Part shown: piece by piece, positions 33,630 through 41,669 of the stretch
How the letters are laid out: each line of letters begins with the position of its first letter
Numbering within the stretch: position 1 is the first letter of the stretch
Assembly (NCBI GenBank): GCA_946479785.1
Contig: CAMLHQ010000021.1
Location: 1 to 46,861, forward strand
DNA length: 46,861 nucleotides
From: an uncultured Nitrospira sp.
GTDB lineage: Bacteria > Nitrospirota > Nitrospiria > Nitrospirales > Nitrospiraceae
Direction of reading: 5' to 3'
Program-made: the position numbers and the translations under genes
The notes under the pieces: model-generated
Told to the model about the DNA's origin: nothing
What the model saw: only the letters and a program-made list of their open reading frames with translations
Databases searched by the model: none

Positions 33630-34250
33630 ATGACAGTTAGAGAGTACGTCCAAGCCGGTGGGTTATGGATCGCAGCAATTTCATTTAATTGCGTGGGGTG
33701 CACAACACAACTTCCGTCGCTCGTTACAGAACCGGAGGTCACTTCGCCATTGGTGCTGGGAAGGGTTCTTGTGGTTGTGGACGGCGAAACCAGTAGGGCA
33801 TATGAGCCGGAAATGCGCTCGCTCGAGTTCGAATCGCGGCGGACACATGAGCGGTTCAACGTGGAGGTCAAGTCTGAAGATCGGCATTTCGTGATCGCGC
33901 TGCCACCAGGGGAGTATCGGCTCAATCGGGTGCAGATCAGCGAGGGGCCCTTCATGTCCATGGCACAGGTGAGCGCTACCTTTGCTGTTCATGCAGATGG
34001 CGTGACCTATGTGGGAACGTGGCGATTTGGCGTCGATTCACCTCGCTATGGGCGCATGGTCACCCTGTCGATCGTGATGGAGAGGGACGATCGCTCTGAA
34101 GCTCATGCATTTCTCGCGAAACAGTATCCCGGCTGGAAGGATGTTTCCGTGACGTGCGCCCCTCCTGTCCCTTCGACGATGGAAGCCCGATTGTATGAGG
34201 TCATGCCGTATCCTCGTTATCCCACCTATTTTCGGCGGCACAATTGGTAG
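33630..34250 (+). CDS. Lipoprotein of unknown function, upstream of apbE
   Basis: A 206-residue protein with a probable lipoprotein signal: a hydrophobic stretch GGLWIAAISFN then CVGC, with Cys24 as the acylation site; the -3 Cys is unusual. The mature part is rich in strands (VLGRVLVVVDGET, HFVIALPPGEYRLNRVQIS, VTYVGTWRFGV). It resembles the beta-sandwich lipoproteins (DUF2846-like, with the PPGEYRL turn), which often accompany surface or envelope genes. No catalytic motif is seen. A TATAAT at 33617-33622 lies so close to the ATG that a nearly leaderless transcript is possible. It is followed 10 bases later by apbE and presumably cotranscribed with it. Confidence 0.7.
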   Translation: MTVREYVQAGGLWIAAISFNCVGCTTQLPSLVTEPEVTSPLVLGRVLVVVDGETSRAYEPEMRSLEFESRRTHERFNVEVKSEDRHFVIALPPGEYRLNRVQISEGPFMSMAQVSATFAVHADGVTYVGTWRFGVDSPRYGRMVTLSIVMERDDRSEAHAFLAKQYPGWKDVSVTCAPPVPSTMEARLYEVMPYPRYPTYFRRHNW

Positions 34251-34260
34251 GAGTTTCTGC

Positions 34261-35319
34261 ATGAGCATTCATCATTCCGGTCTTCTTGCCTCAAGTCTTG
34301 TCTTGTTCCTGGCTGTGATCGAGGGATGCGCTATGCTGCCTTCTTCCGGAGTACCTATCGTGCTGAAACGAACCCAGATGCACATGGGGACTCTGGTCTC
34401 TATCACGGCGGTAGGGCAGACCAACCAAGACGCGAACGAAGCCATTAACGCTGGCTTTCAAGAGGTGAAGCGACTCGAACAGCTGCTCAGCACGTGGATT
34501 CCTGAAAGCGAACTCTCTCGCGTCAATGCTGCAGCCGGTCGAAAACCAGTGTTAGTGAGTCCTGAAACGATGACCGTGGTCCAGCGATCACTCCAAGTTG
34601 CGGAGATGACCGAGGGGGCATTTAACATCGCCATCGGTCCCGCTGTCGACGCCTGGAGCGTCTCTGCTGAGCCGCGAATTCCGACAGCTGCGGAGCTCGA
34701 TGCACTGAAACCGCTCATGGATCTTCATGCAGTTAATGTCAATGTGCGGGAACGGACAATCTATCTTGAAAAGTCCGGCATGCGCATCGATGTAGGAGGG
34801 ATTGGCAAAGGGTACGCGGCAGATCAAGCGGTGATGGCGATGAAAAAGGTCGGAGGACTGGCCGGAGTGGTGGCGCTTTCTGGAGATATTAAAACCTTCG
34901 GCTGGTTGCCCGACGGGAAAAAATTTTCCGTGGGCATTCAGCACCCCCGGAAAGAAGGCATAATCTTGGCGGAGATCGATCTGCAAGACGAAGCCATTTC
35001 GACAGCCGGCGATTACGAGCGATTCTTTGAGAAGGACGGGATTCGGTATCACCACATCTTGGACCCGAATACCCTTCAGCCGGCACGCGGTTGCCAAAGC
35101 GTCAGTGTGATTGCCAAAGAAGGTGTGTGGGCTGACGGACTCGATACCGGCATTTTTGTATTAGGACCTGACCGAGGGATGGAACTGGTTGAAGAGTTGG
35201 ACGATGTCGAAGCCATCATCGTCGATCAGGCTGGGCAGGTCCATGTCTCTTCCGGACTGCGTAACCGCGTGCGAATTCTTTTGGGAGTTGAGGGAGAAGG
35301 ACGCAGTCCTAAACCGTAA
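34261..35319 (+). CDS. apbE: FAD:protein FMN transferase (ApbE), lipoprotein
   Basis: Attaches FMN from FAD covalently to Thr/Ser in SGAT-type motifs of exported proteins. The 352-residue protein has a lipoprotein signal with Cys23 (AVIEGCAML). The ApbE core is complete: GTLVSITAVG; RIDVGGIGKGYAADQAV (FAD binding); ALSGDIKTFG; STAGDYERFF; HHILDPNTLQPA; and the metal-binding ADGLDTGIFVLG. It should act in the periplasm, and the obvious target is the FMN-binding protein at 30504-31184, read from the divergent operon. The ATG at 34261 has AGGAG upstream; a longer open frame from 34195 overlaps the preceding gene and lacks a ribosome site. Confidence 0.95.
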   Translation: MSIHHSGLLASSLVLFLAVIEGCAMLPSSGVPIVLKRTQMHMGTLVSITAVGQTNQDANEAINAGFQEVKRLEQLLSTWIPESELSRVNAAAGRKPVLVSPETMTVVQRSLQVAEMTEGAFNIAIGPAVDAWSVSAEPRIPTAAELDALKPLMDLHAVNVNVRERTIYLEKSGMRIDVGGIGKGYAADQAVMAMKKVGGLAGVVALSGDIKTFGWLPDGKKFSVGIQHPRKEGIILAEIDLQDEAISTAGDYERFFEKDGIRYHHILDPNTLQPARGCQSVSVIAKEGVWADGLDTGIFVLGPDRGMELVEELDDVEAIIVDQAGQVHVSSGLRNRVRILLGVEGEGRSPKP

Positions 35320-35359
35320 GACTCATACGAGGACCGGCTGATCACAGAAGAAATCCGTG

Positions 35360-36379
35360 CTATTGCTCGAGACGGTAACTCATCGGGATTTTGACCGTCA
35401 TCTTTGATTTTCCCAACGGGCGGGGCAATTCAAAGGGTGCAGCTTGTTTCAAGAGTTCGACCGCGGCGTAGTCGAGGATCCGATAGCCTGAGCTTTGATA
35501 AACTTCCACATCGTCGACACTTCCGTCGCCGCGAATCACTGCTTTCAAGACCACTTTCCCTTCTGCTCGATCGAGCCTTGCCTCAGCCGGGTACCTCTTG
35601 AGTTCTTCCACGCGACGCAGGATTGTCTCGGACAACCAACTGTAGTCGAGGCGAGCCGATGCGGATGGTGGAACTGGAGCCATGGCAGCAACCTGTGGCG
35701 CCGGTGCGGATTCCAGTTGTACAGAATCGCCGGGTGTGTGCTGTCCAGCAATCGGCTGAATGGGAGTCGCCGCCGTAGTCGGCTCTGATACGAGAGCTTG
35801 GTGTGAGACCTGAGATGGCGGCGTTGTGAGAGGGGTCGGCGGCTCATGAATCTCTGGAAGGGATTCATGTCGCGGCTCGGGATGCCCACTAGCTGAAACG
35901 GGCGCTGATTCAGCGGGGGCCGGCTGCGGAGCGGGCTCGACCGGTCGAACGACGCTTCGTTCCTGAGCGACCGTCTCAGTCGGCGCTGGAGGTGTCATGA
36001 TCGCCGGCACCCGGGGAGGCTTTGTGACCAAAGTATCTTGTTTCGGCATTGGAGGTGGCGCCGGCGATGGGGGAACGATCGGCGTGGGCTGAGCAGGCTC
36101 GGTCATAGCTGATATGCGTGGCGATGGAGGAGAAGCCGGTGGTTTCGCCGCAGGCGTAACTGACTGGGGAGAACGATTTATTGCTGGCGGAGATGCCTGC
36201 GCCACCATGGCCACGTTCCACCTAAATGGAGTCACTTGAGGCGCCAGCTTGATCTGCTGCGTAAATACGAACGCTCCGAGGACCAGTGTCGCGTGAAGGA
36301 GGAGCGAGGAGATCCAGCCGGCCGAGTGTGCGCCCGCCGAAGTCAGGAATGAAGTTGTTGTCCTATCCATCGAACTCAT
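35360..36379 (-). CDS. tonB: Energy transducer TonB
   Basis: Couples the proton-motive force harvested by ExbB-ExbD to outer-membrane transport. The 339-residue protein has one N-terminal membrane segment (about 20-42, ISSLLLHATLVLGAFVFT) and a very Pro-rich spacer from about 60 to 245 that can span the periplasm. The C-terminal TonB domain contains YPAEARLDRAEGKVVLKAVI, DGSVDDVEVYQSSGYRILD and FELPRPLGK. It is long for TonB because of the spacer. It overlaps exbD by four bases. No TonB-dependent receptor gene is present in the window. Confidence 0.93.
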   Translation of the reverse strand: MSSMDRTTTSFLTSAGAHSAGWISSLLLHATLVLGAFVFTQQIKLAPQVTPFRWNVAMVAQASPPAINRSPQSVTPAAKPPASPPSPRISAMTEPAQPTPIVPPSPAPPPMPKQDTLVTKPPRVPAIMTPPAPTETVAQERSVVRPVEPAPQPAPAESAPVSASGHPEPRHESLPEIHEPPTPLTTPPSQVSHQALVSEPTTAATPIQPIAGQHTPGDSVQLESAPAPQVAAMAPVPPSASARLDYSWLSETILRRVEELKRYPAEARLDRAEGKVVLKAVIRGDGSVDDVEVYQSSGYRILDYAAVELLKQAAPFELPRPLGKSKMTVKIPMSYRLEQ

Positions 36380-36750
36380 AGCCGGACGACCTCCAAACTC
36401 ACTTGCTGGAAACCAAGGCTGCGTACGTCATCCACGAGCGCGACGAATCGTTCCAGCAACGTGGTCTTGTCCGCGCGGACGACGACCGCCGATTCGCGGT
36501 GTTCGGTGCCGAGAGCGTCTTTCAGGCCGTTTTCAGACACCGGTCTGTCGTTCAGGAACAGGAGGCCTTCGGCATTCAGTGTAATGACAATCGGCACGTC
36601 TTTTCGGTCGCCGACCTCCTTGGCTTTGGCGAGGTTGACGGGGATTTGCCCGGTGCTGATGAAGGTGGCTGTCGTCAACACGATGACGAGTAGGACCAGC
36701 ATCACATCAACGAGCGGAATGACGTTGATCTGATTAAGCTCGCGATCCAT
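36376..36750 (-). CDS. exbD: Biopolymer transport protein ExbD
   Basis: Inner-membrane partner of ExbB in the TonB motor. The 124-residue protein has a short cytoplasmic N-terminus, one membrane segment with the functional Asp (INVIPLVDVMLVLLVIVLTT, Asp14 region), and a periplasmic domain with IPVNLAKAKE, VPIVITLNAEGLLFLNDRPV and VVVRADKTTLLERFVALVD. Its length is slightly short but normal for this family. It overlaps exbB by 17 bases and tonB by four, so the three are translationally linked. Confidence 0.93.
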   Translation of the reverse strand: MDRELNQINVIPLVDVMLVLLVIVLTTATFISTGQIPVNLAKAKEVGDRKDVPIVITLNAEGLLFLNDRPVSENGLKDALGTEHRESAVVVRADKTTLLERFVALVDDVRSLGFQQVSLEVVRL

Positions 36751-37165
36751 GCATCACCTTATACTGCGCGACCAGTTCAGCCACTCTTCGGCGCAGAATG
36801 TTGTTCATGACGACGCAGGGAATTGCGACAAGCAGTCCGACGGCCGTTGCTTTTAGTGCCAGGCTCAATCCGATCATGATTGTATTGACGGCCATAGTGC
36901 CGGAAGTTCCCATCGTATGGAACGTCAGCATAATGCCCAGCACGGTGCCGAGCAGGCCGATGTAGGGGGCATTCGCGGCCACGGTGCCGATGATTACAAG
37001 TCGCTTCGTCAGTGCGATTTCCAAGATTTGTTGCGAGGAAAACCGCCCCAGATCGATGTGGCGGTAGAACAGCCAGCGCTCCACAGCGACGGCGACAGAC
37101 CACACACTCAGGGCCACCAGCAGGCCGATAATTCCATAATCGATGGCGTTCTTCAACACATCCAT
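36734..37165 (-). CDS. exbB: Biopolymer transport protein ExbB (short type)
   Basis: Pentameric proton channel subunit of the TonB motor (MotA/TolQ/ExbB family). The 143-residue protein is much shorter than the usual 220-240 residues. It has three membrane segments (about 10-30, 60-85 and 95-120). The ion-channel helices are recognisable in GTVAANAPYIGLLGTVLGIML and GLSLALKATAVGLLVAIPCV (first in part: NAPYIGLLGTVLGIML). The cytoplasmic loop between the first two segments is reduced, as in the short ExbB proteins of epsilonproteobacteria. AAGGAG precedes the ATG. It lies 115 bases after fbpC on the same strand; no strong promoter was seen between them, so cotranscription with fbpABC is likely. 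Confidence 0.9.
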   Translation of the reverse strand: MDVLKNAIDYGIIGLLVALSVWSVAVAVERWLFYRHIDLGRFSSQQILEIALTKRLVIIGTVAANAPYIGLLGTVLGIMLTFHTMGTSGTMAVNTIMIGLSLALKATAVGLLVAIPCVVMNNILRRRVAELVAQYKVMHGSRA

Positions 37166-37280
37166 GAGGACTCCTTCATCTCAAATCAAACACATCGTGC
37201 GGGAAGCGGGGGGAGGAATACGAGTCATGCTCGGTTGATGACTGTGCCAGAAGGGGAAAACCGCTGTCAATGCACTGATG

Positions 37281-38387
37281 CTACACTGCAGGCTGCTTGA
37301 ACAAGACGGTGTGCGAAGCCAGCACGCGCAATTCCACCGGCGTCCCTTCCTGGTAGACGCTCGTCGAGCCTTGGCTGCTGTGCACGACTTGTCCGGATGG
37401 GAGGCTGACAGCATATAGATTCTCTGAGCCTCTGAATTGACGAGACAGCACGTGCGAGCTTGCCCCTTTGGTGGGCACCAGATGGATATCGTCCGGCCGG
37501 ATCATCACGACAACCGCTGTGCCCTCTTCGCATTTGAGGGTATCGGGAAATTCTCCCAGTTCGGTGTACACCATCCCATGGGAGACAGTGCCGGGAATGA
37601 AGTCAGCTTGACCGACGAAGTCCGCGACGAACGGGGTCTCGGGCATATGATAGATGGTTTCCGGGGTGTCGAATTGCTCCAAACGGCCATGGTTGAGCAC
37701 GGCGATTCGATCGGCCATGGCAAAGGCTTCATCGTGGTCATGGGTCACTAGAATAGTCGTCGTTTTCGTTCGGCGCAGCAGATCGTGAAGTTCCTGGCGC
37801 ATGCGTCCGGCCATGTCGGGGTCCAAGTTGCTGAACGGCTCGTCGAGCAGCAACACGACCGGATGTTGGACCAATGCCCTGGCGAGCGCCACGCGCTGCT
37901 GCTGGCCGCCTGACAGCTCGTGTGGATAGCGCCGCTCGAATCCTTCAAGGCCGACTAACCGCAGCATGTCCTGCACACGCGCCTTCCGTTCGCTTCGCTT
38001 CAAGTGCCGGAGTCCAAAGGCGATGTTGTCCTGCACCCGCAGGTGCGGAAACAGCGCGTACTCTTGAAACACCATGCCCACGTGCCGTTCTTCTGTCGGC
38101 GTCATCTGGTCCGGCGACGAAACCAGCTGGCCTGACAAGAAAATCTGCCCTGATCGCACCGGCTCGAATCCGGCGATGGCGCGAAGGATCGTTGTTTTTC
38201 CGCATCCCGATGGACCCAGCAGACAGAGGATCTCTCCCTCTTTCGCCGCGAATGAGATGCTGCGCACGGCAGGACGTCCGACGTCATAGGCGCAAGAGAC
38301 AGCGCGTAGTTCGAGCACCGACGAAGCCGGCCGGTACAGGTCGGCCTGCAAGATCGATTCGCCCGTTATGGAATGCGCTGGTTTCAC
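37281..38387 (-). CDS. fbpC: Ferric-iron ABC transporter ATP-binding protein
   Basis: ATPase of the Fbp/Fut-type iron importer. The 368-residue protein has Walker A GPSGCGKTT (58-66), the Q-loop in MVFQEYALFPHL, the signature LSGGQQQRVALARAL (158-172) and Walker B VVLLLDEPFSNLD (177-189). The H-loop is LVTHDHDEAFAMADR. A C-terminal TOBE-type regulatory region (about 270-368, VVVMIRPDDIHLVP) follows, as in FbpC. Sulfate or spermidine ATPases are similar in the nucleotide domain; the call rests on the FbpA/FbpB partners and the Fur-controlled promoter. It follows fbpB by 18 bases. Confidence 0.92.
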   Translation of the reverse strand: MKPAHSITGESILQADLYRPASSVLELRAVSCAYDVGRPAVRSISFAAKEGEILCLLGPSGCGKTTILRAIAGFEPVRSGQIFLSGQLVSSPDQMTPTEERHVGMVFQEYALFPHLRVQDNIAFGLRHLKRSERKARVQDMLRLVGLEGFERRYPHELSGGQQQRVALARALVQHPVVLLLDEPFSNLDPDMAGRMRQELHDLLRRTKTTTILVTHDHDEAFAMADRIAVLNHGRLEQFDTPETIYHMPETPFVADFVGQADFIPGTVSHGMVYTELGEFPDTLKCEEGTAVVVMIRPDDIHLVPTKGASSHVLSRQFRGSENLYAVSLPSGQVVHSSQGSTSVYQEGTPVELRVLASHTVLFKQPAV

Positions 38388-38405
38388 GGTCTGGTAGTCT
38401 TCCCG

Positions 38406-39989
38406 TTACGCGGCACGCCAATCTTTTGAAACCAATAATACCAGCGTCGGCAGACCGAGCAGCACAATCAGAAGAGCCGAGGGTGCTGCCAGCTGATAGT
38501 ATTCTTCGCTCGCTTCCATCCAGACGCGAATGGCCAGAGTGTCGAATCCGACGGGGCGTAACAGCAACGTCGCTGGTAGCTCCTTCGTGGTCTGGAGAAA
38601 CATCAGCACCCAGGCGACGACGAATCCGTTGCGCACGAGCGGCAGCGTGACGCGCTGCCAGGTTTGGCGGACGCCGAGTCCGAGTGTGCGGGCAACTTCT
38701 TCCAGATTCGGGGTGATTTGCTGTAGCGCCGGTTCGAGCGACTGCAATCCTGCCGGCAAAAAGTGAATCACATAGGCCACGATGAGTACCAGCACCGATC
38801 CATAGATGAAGGGAGTCAGGTTCAAGCATAGGACCAGGACGGCCAAGGCGACGACAGGCCCAGGCAGGACGTAGCCGGCATAGGCGGCTTGCAAGCAGCC
38901 GAGGTTCAACCAGGTTGGACGGCGGCTGGCCAGATAAGCGAGCGGCAAGCCGATCAGCACGCCACCGGTGGCGGCGCAGGCAGCGAGAAACCCGCTGTTC
39001 CATAAGAAACCATAGAAGCGGCTATCGATCGTGGCCTGTGCTTCGGGAGAGACACACCAGCTTATCAACAGATAAGCCGGCAAGGCGAAAGCTGCTCCGA
39101 CGATGAGGCCGAGATAACCGGTGATCAGGAACGTTCCGAGCCAGCCAGAGTGTTGCCGTTCCGGTGAACGGTACCGTCCGGAGGTCTGATAGAACCGGCT
39201 GCGATGGCGGAACCACCGTTCGGTGATCAAGAACACCAGCGCCAATCCGACGAGCAGAAGACTCAGGATGCTGGCAGCTGTATTGTCGGATCGTCCGGTC
39301 ATCTGTTGAAATACCGCATAGGTCAATGTTTGGTATCGCAGCAGGGACACGGCGCCGAAATCCGACACGACGTACAGAATGACGAGCGCCAAACCTGCGG
39401 CGATGGAAGGACGCATGAGCGGCAGTGTCACCAGCCACAACGTCTTTAGTCGGGAGATGCCGCTGGCACGGGATACTTCTTCGAACGAGACGTTCATGCT
39501 GAGGAGCGCGCTGCGGCTCAGAAGATAGACAAACGGAAACGTATCGAGCGTCATGACGAGCGTCGCGCCTAGATAACTCTGCGGAGAGAAGATCCGTGCC
39601 TGGGGCCCCGCGATCGTTTGCCAGACTTGCTCTACTGGTCCGCCGAATCCGAGCAAGTAAGAATAAATGTAGGCCAGCACATAGGTCGGCATGGCCAAGG
39701 GGAGCACCAGCGCGCCTTCCCATAAACGGCGACCGGGGAACTCAACCCGCGTGACGAACCAGGCGGTGGAGACGCCGAGTACCAGGGTAAGACAAGCGAC
39801 GCTCGCGGCCAGTCTGACCGTATTCACCAGCAACTCAGGGATCCGGGTGGCCCACAGCCGGTTCCAGACAGCCGGATCGGCCAGCACCGCTTGCGAGGTT
39901 ACGTAGCCGAGCGGAAGCAGGATGAGTCCCGCGCTGGCCAACGCGACCAGTTGCAACGGTGAGGTGAGCTGTTGGCGAATCGTGGTCAC
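38406..39989 (-). CDS. fbpB: Ferric-iron ABC transporter permease (two-domain)
   Basis: Membrane channel of the Fbp importer. The 527-residue protein fuses two permease halves, each with about six membrane segments and an EAA-type coupling loop. The first loop is EEVSRASGISRLKTLWLVTLPLM (part: RASGISRLKTLWLVTLP, near 185-205). The second is EEVARTLGLGVRQTWQRVTLP (part: RTLGLGVRQTWQRVTLP, near 435-455). The double form is standard for FbpB. It lies 15 bases after fbpA and before fbpC, so the three form one transport unit. Confidence 0.93.
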   Translation of the reverse strand: MTTIRQQLTSPLQLVALASAGLILLPLGYVTSQAVLADPAVWNRLWATRIPELLVNTVRLAASVACLTLVLGVSTAWFVTRVEFPGRRLWEGALVLPLAMPTYVLAYIYSYLLGFGGPVEQVWQTIAGPQARIFSPQSYLGATLVMTLDTFPFVYLLSRSALLSMNVSFEEVSRASGISRLKTLWLVTLPLMRPSIAAGLALVILYVVSDFGAVSLLRYQTLTYAVFQQMTGRSDNTAASILSLLLVGLALVFLITERWFRHRSRFYQTSGRYRSPERQHSGWLGTFLITGYLGLIVGAAFALPAYLLISWCVSPEAQATIDSRFYGFLWNSGFLAACAATGGVLIGLPLAYLASRRPTWLNLGCLQAAYAGYVLPGPVVALAVLVLCLNLTPFIYGSVLVLIVAYVIHFLPAGLQSLEPALQQITPNLEEVARTLGLGVRQTWQRVTLPLVRNGFVVAWVLMFLQTTKELPATLLLRPVGFDTLAIRVWMEASEEYYQLAAPSALLIVLLGLPTLVLLVSKDWRAA

Positions 39990-40004
39990 CTGGGTCCTTG
40001 TGAA

Positions 40005-41033
40005 TTACCGGAGGCCCACCTGTTCGATGAGGATAAGCGTTGGTTCGCGCAACTCCGCGAGTTTAGTCAACGGCACTTGCGCCGCGCGGAAACTTTTCCG
40101 TTCGATAAGTGCCGGATCGGCTTTGACATCTGGGTGAAGAGGATATTCCTTATCGAGATCGGCGAAGAGTTTTTGCCCAGCCTGCGCCACCAGAAACTCG
40201 ACGAGGAGCTTGGCGCTGTCGAGATGTTTCGTTGTTTTGACGACGCCGATTCCGGCGACGTTCATGATCGCGCCCATGCCGCCTTCCTGTTGATCCGGCA
40301 TGAACGCGGCGATTGGCGCCGACGGCTGGGCGGCCAAGTGACGATAGATATAATAATGGTTGACGATGCCGAGGGCGACTTGTCCCTTCGCGACCGCCTC
40401 CACGATTTGCGAACTCTTCTGGTAAACCTGTCCGCCGGCATTGTCCTTGAGCCCCTGCAAGAATTGCTTGGTCTTGGCGTCGCCATGAGTCGCACGGATG
40501 ACCGACACGCCGGCTTGTAGGTATTCGCTGCCGGAATTGGGAATCGCGATCTTGTCTTTCCATTTGGGTTCGGCGAGGTCGAGCAACGACCTCAATTCCT
40601 CAGGTCTCACCAGCATCTTGTTATATACGATGATCCAGAACCGGCCTGAGAGTCCGATCCAGGCGTTGTCAGGGGCGCGAAACTGGGGAGGGACCGCCCG
40701 GTCGACTTCGCGCATGTTCAGGGGCCGAAGAATCCCAGCGGCCCGGGCTTGCTCGAGACTGCCGGCATCGTTGGTCAAAAACAGGTCGGCCGCTGTTCGA
40801 TCGCCTTCCGCCTTGAGCCGATTGACGAGTTCCGTTGTACCGGAGGAGAGCAGGTCTACTTGGATGCCGGTCTTCGTCGTGAATTCGTCCAGAACTGGTT
40901 TGATCAAGCGTTCAGCTCGTCCCGAATAGACCGTCAGCCTTTCGGCAGCGAGCAAGGAAGTGACCTGAGCCAAGACTGCCACGATGAGGCTCGTCAGGCA
41001 CAAAAGCGCAATGCGGTGCAGCAGTTGAGACAT
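40005..41033 (-). CDS. fbpA: Periplasmic ferric-iron-binding protein
   Basis: Captures Fe(III) in the periplasm and delivers it to FbpBC. The 342-residue protein has a signal peptide (HRIALLCLTSLIVAVLAQV, mature from about residue 31, ERLTVYSGRAERLIKPVL). Its iron-ligand Tyr pair is in NHYYIYR (Tyr227-Tyr228). Other family landmarks are DLFLTNDAGSLEQARAAG and IAIPNSGSEYLQAG. The single-domain transferrin-like fold is of normal length. It has its own promoter with a Fur box (41057-41102), whose -35 box lies in the end of the fur gene. Confidence 0.93.
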   Translation of the reverse strand: MSQLLHRIALLCLTSLIVAVLAQVTSLLAAERLTVYSGRAERLIKPVLDEFTTKTGIQVDLLSSGTTELVNRLKAEGDRTAADLFLTNDAGSLEQARAAGILRPLNMREVDRAVPPQFRAPDNAWIGLSGRFWIIVYNKMLVRPEELRSLLDLAEPKWKDKIAIPNSGSEYLQAGVSVIRATHGDAKTKQFLQGLKDNAGGQVYQKSSQIVEAVAKGQVALGIVNHYYIYRHLAAQPSAPIAAFMPDQQEGGMGAIMNVAGIGVVKTTKHLDSAKLLVEFLVAQAGQKLFADLDKEYPLHPDVKADPALIERKSFRAAQVPLTKLAELREPTLILIEQVGLR

Positions 41034-41056
41034 AGGGACCGCCTGTTAATTGAAAT

Positions 41057-41102
41057 TGATAAGCTGTCTCAAAATCATATCAAAAAAATCGACGAACGTC
41101 AA
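41057..41102 (-). promoter_or_regulatory. Fur-regulated promoter of fbpABC
   Basis: On the minus strand: TTGACG (41102-41097), a 17-base spacer and TATGAT (41079-41074). Immediately downstream is TGATAAGCTGTCTCA on the plus strand (41057-41071), matching the 7-1-7 Fur model at 10 of 14 positions. It covers the expected transcription start. The geometry is the same as at 33528-33569. Confidence 0.65.
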
Positions 41103-41536
41103 TGCCGGCAGCGAGAACAGAGGCCGTAGAGCTCGAGGCGGTGGGTTTGGATGGTGAACCCATTGCGGGCGGCGACTTCCTCTTGCAGTTTTTCGATTTC
41201 GCAGTTTTCAAATTCGACGATCTTGCCGCAACCGGTGCAAATGAGATGATCGTGGTGGCCCTTGTGCGAGACGTTGTCGTACTGGGTCTGCGAACCGAAG
41301 TGCCGGGCTTGGGCGAGTCCCGCATCGCAAAAGAGGTTCAGCGTCCGATAGATGGTGGCCAATCCCAGGTGGGGGTCGGCCTTGGCGAGCTGGTGATACA
41401 TGGCTTCGGCGGTAATGTGTTCTTGTCGGAGGAATGCCGTGAGGATGAGTTCGCGTTGACGGGTGAACTTCAGCTGGTGCTTTCCCAGATGCTCCTTGAG
41501 CGCTTCCATTTCTTTTGCAAATCTGCCGGACGACAT
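41099..41536 (-). CDS. fur: Ferric uptake regulator Fur
   Basis: Iron-sensing repressor. The 145-residue protein has an N-terminal winged helix (LKFTRQRELILTAFL, then ATIYRTLNLFCDAGL as recognition helix). The C-terminal dimer domain has the metal-site histidines HKGHHDH (91-97) and two CxxC pairs, CTGC (100-103) and CSRC (140-143), for structural zinc. That makes it Fur proper rather than a peroxide sensor, although PerR and Zur look alike in outline; the Fur-type boxes beside iron genes support Fur. The ATG at 41534-41536 has GGAG 10 bases upstream; the frame is open to 41563 but without a ribosome site. Confidence 0.9.
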   Translation of the reverse strand: MSSGRFAKEMEALKEHLGKHQLKFTRQRELILTAFLRQEHITAEAMYHQLAKADPHLGLATIYRTLNLFCDAGLAQARHFGSQTQYDNVSHKGHHDHLICTGCGKIVEFENCEIEKLQEEVAARNGFTIQTHRLELYGLCSRCRH

Positions 41537-41561
41537 AGAAACCGTCTCCAAACGGAAGGTC

Positions 41562-41590
41562 ATTAGAAACGAAACGTGCTATCCGGTCAA
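41562..41590 (-). promoter_or_regulatory. Promoter of fur
   Basis: On the minus strand: TTGACC (41590-41585), a 17-base spacer and TCTAAT (41567-41562), about 26 bases before the chosen fur start codon. No Fur box overlaps it, so autoregulation is not evident. Confidence 0.55.
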
Positions 41591-41600
41591 GGGGGAGGAA

Positions 41601-41630
41601 TTGACGGGCTTTTGTCCGCCTGTTTATAGT
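41601..41630 (+). promoter_or_regulatory. Promoter of the Panacea-like gene
   Basis: TTGACG (41601-41606), an 18-base spacer and TATAGT (41625-41630), 40 bases before the ATG at 41670. It is back to back with the fur promoter, with ten bases between the two -35 boxes. Confidence 0.5.
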
Positions 41631-41669
41631 GCAGTGCCGATTGTCGGTGCGGAGCAAGGGTTTCCATCC

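Noticed and set aside
37265..37270. TTGACA on the minus strand between fbpC and exbB as a promoter
   Set aside because: No acceptable -10 box stands 16-18 bases downstream.
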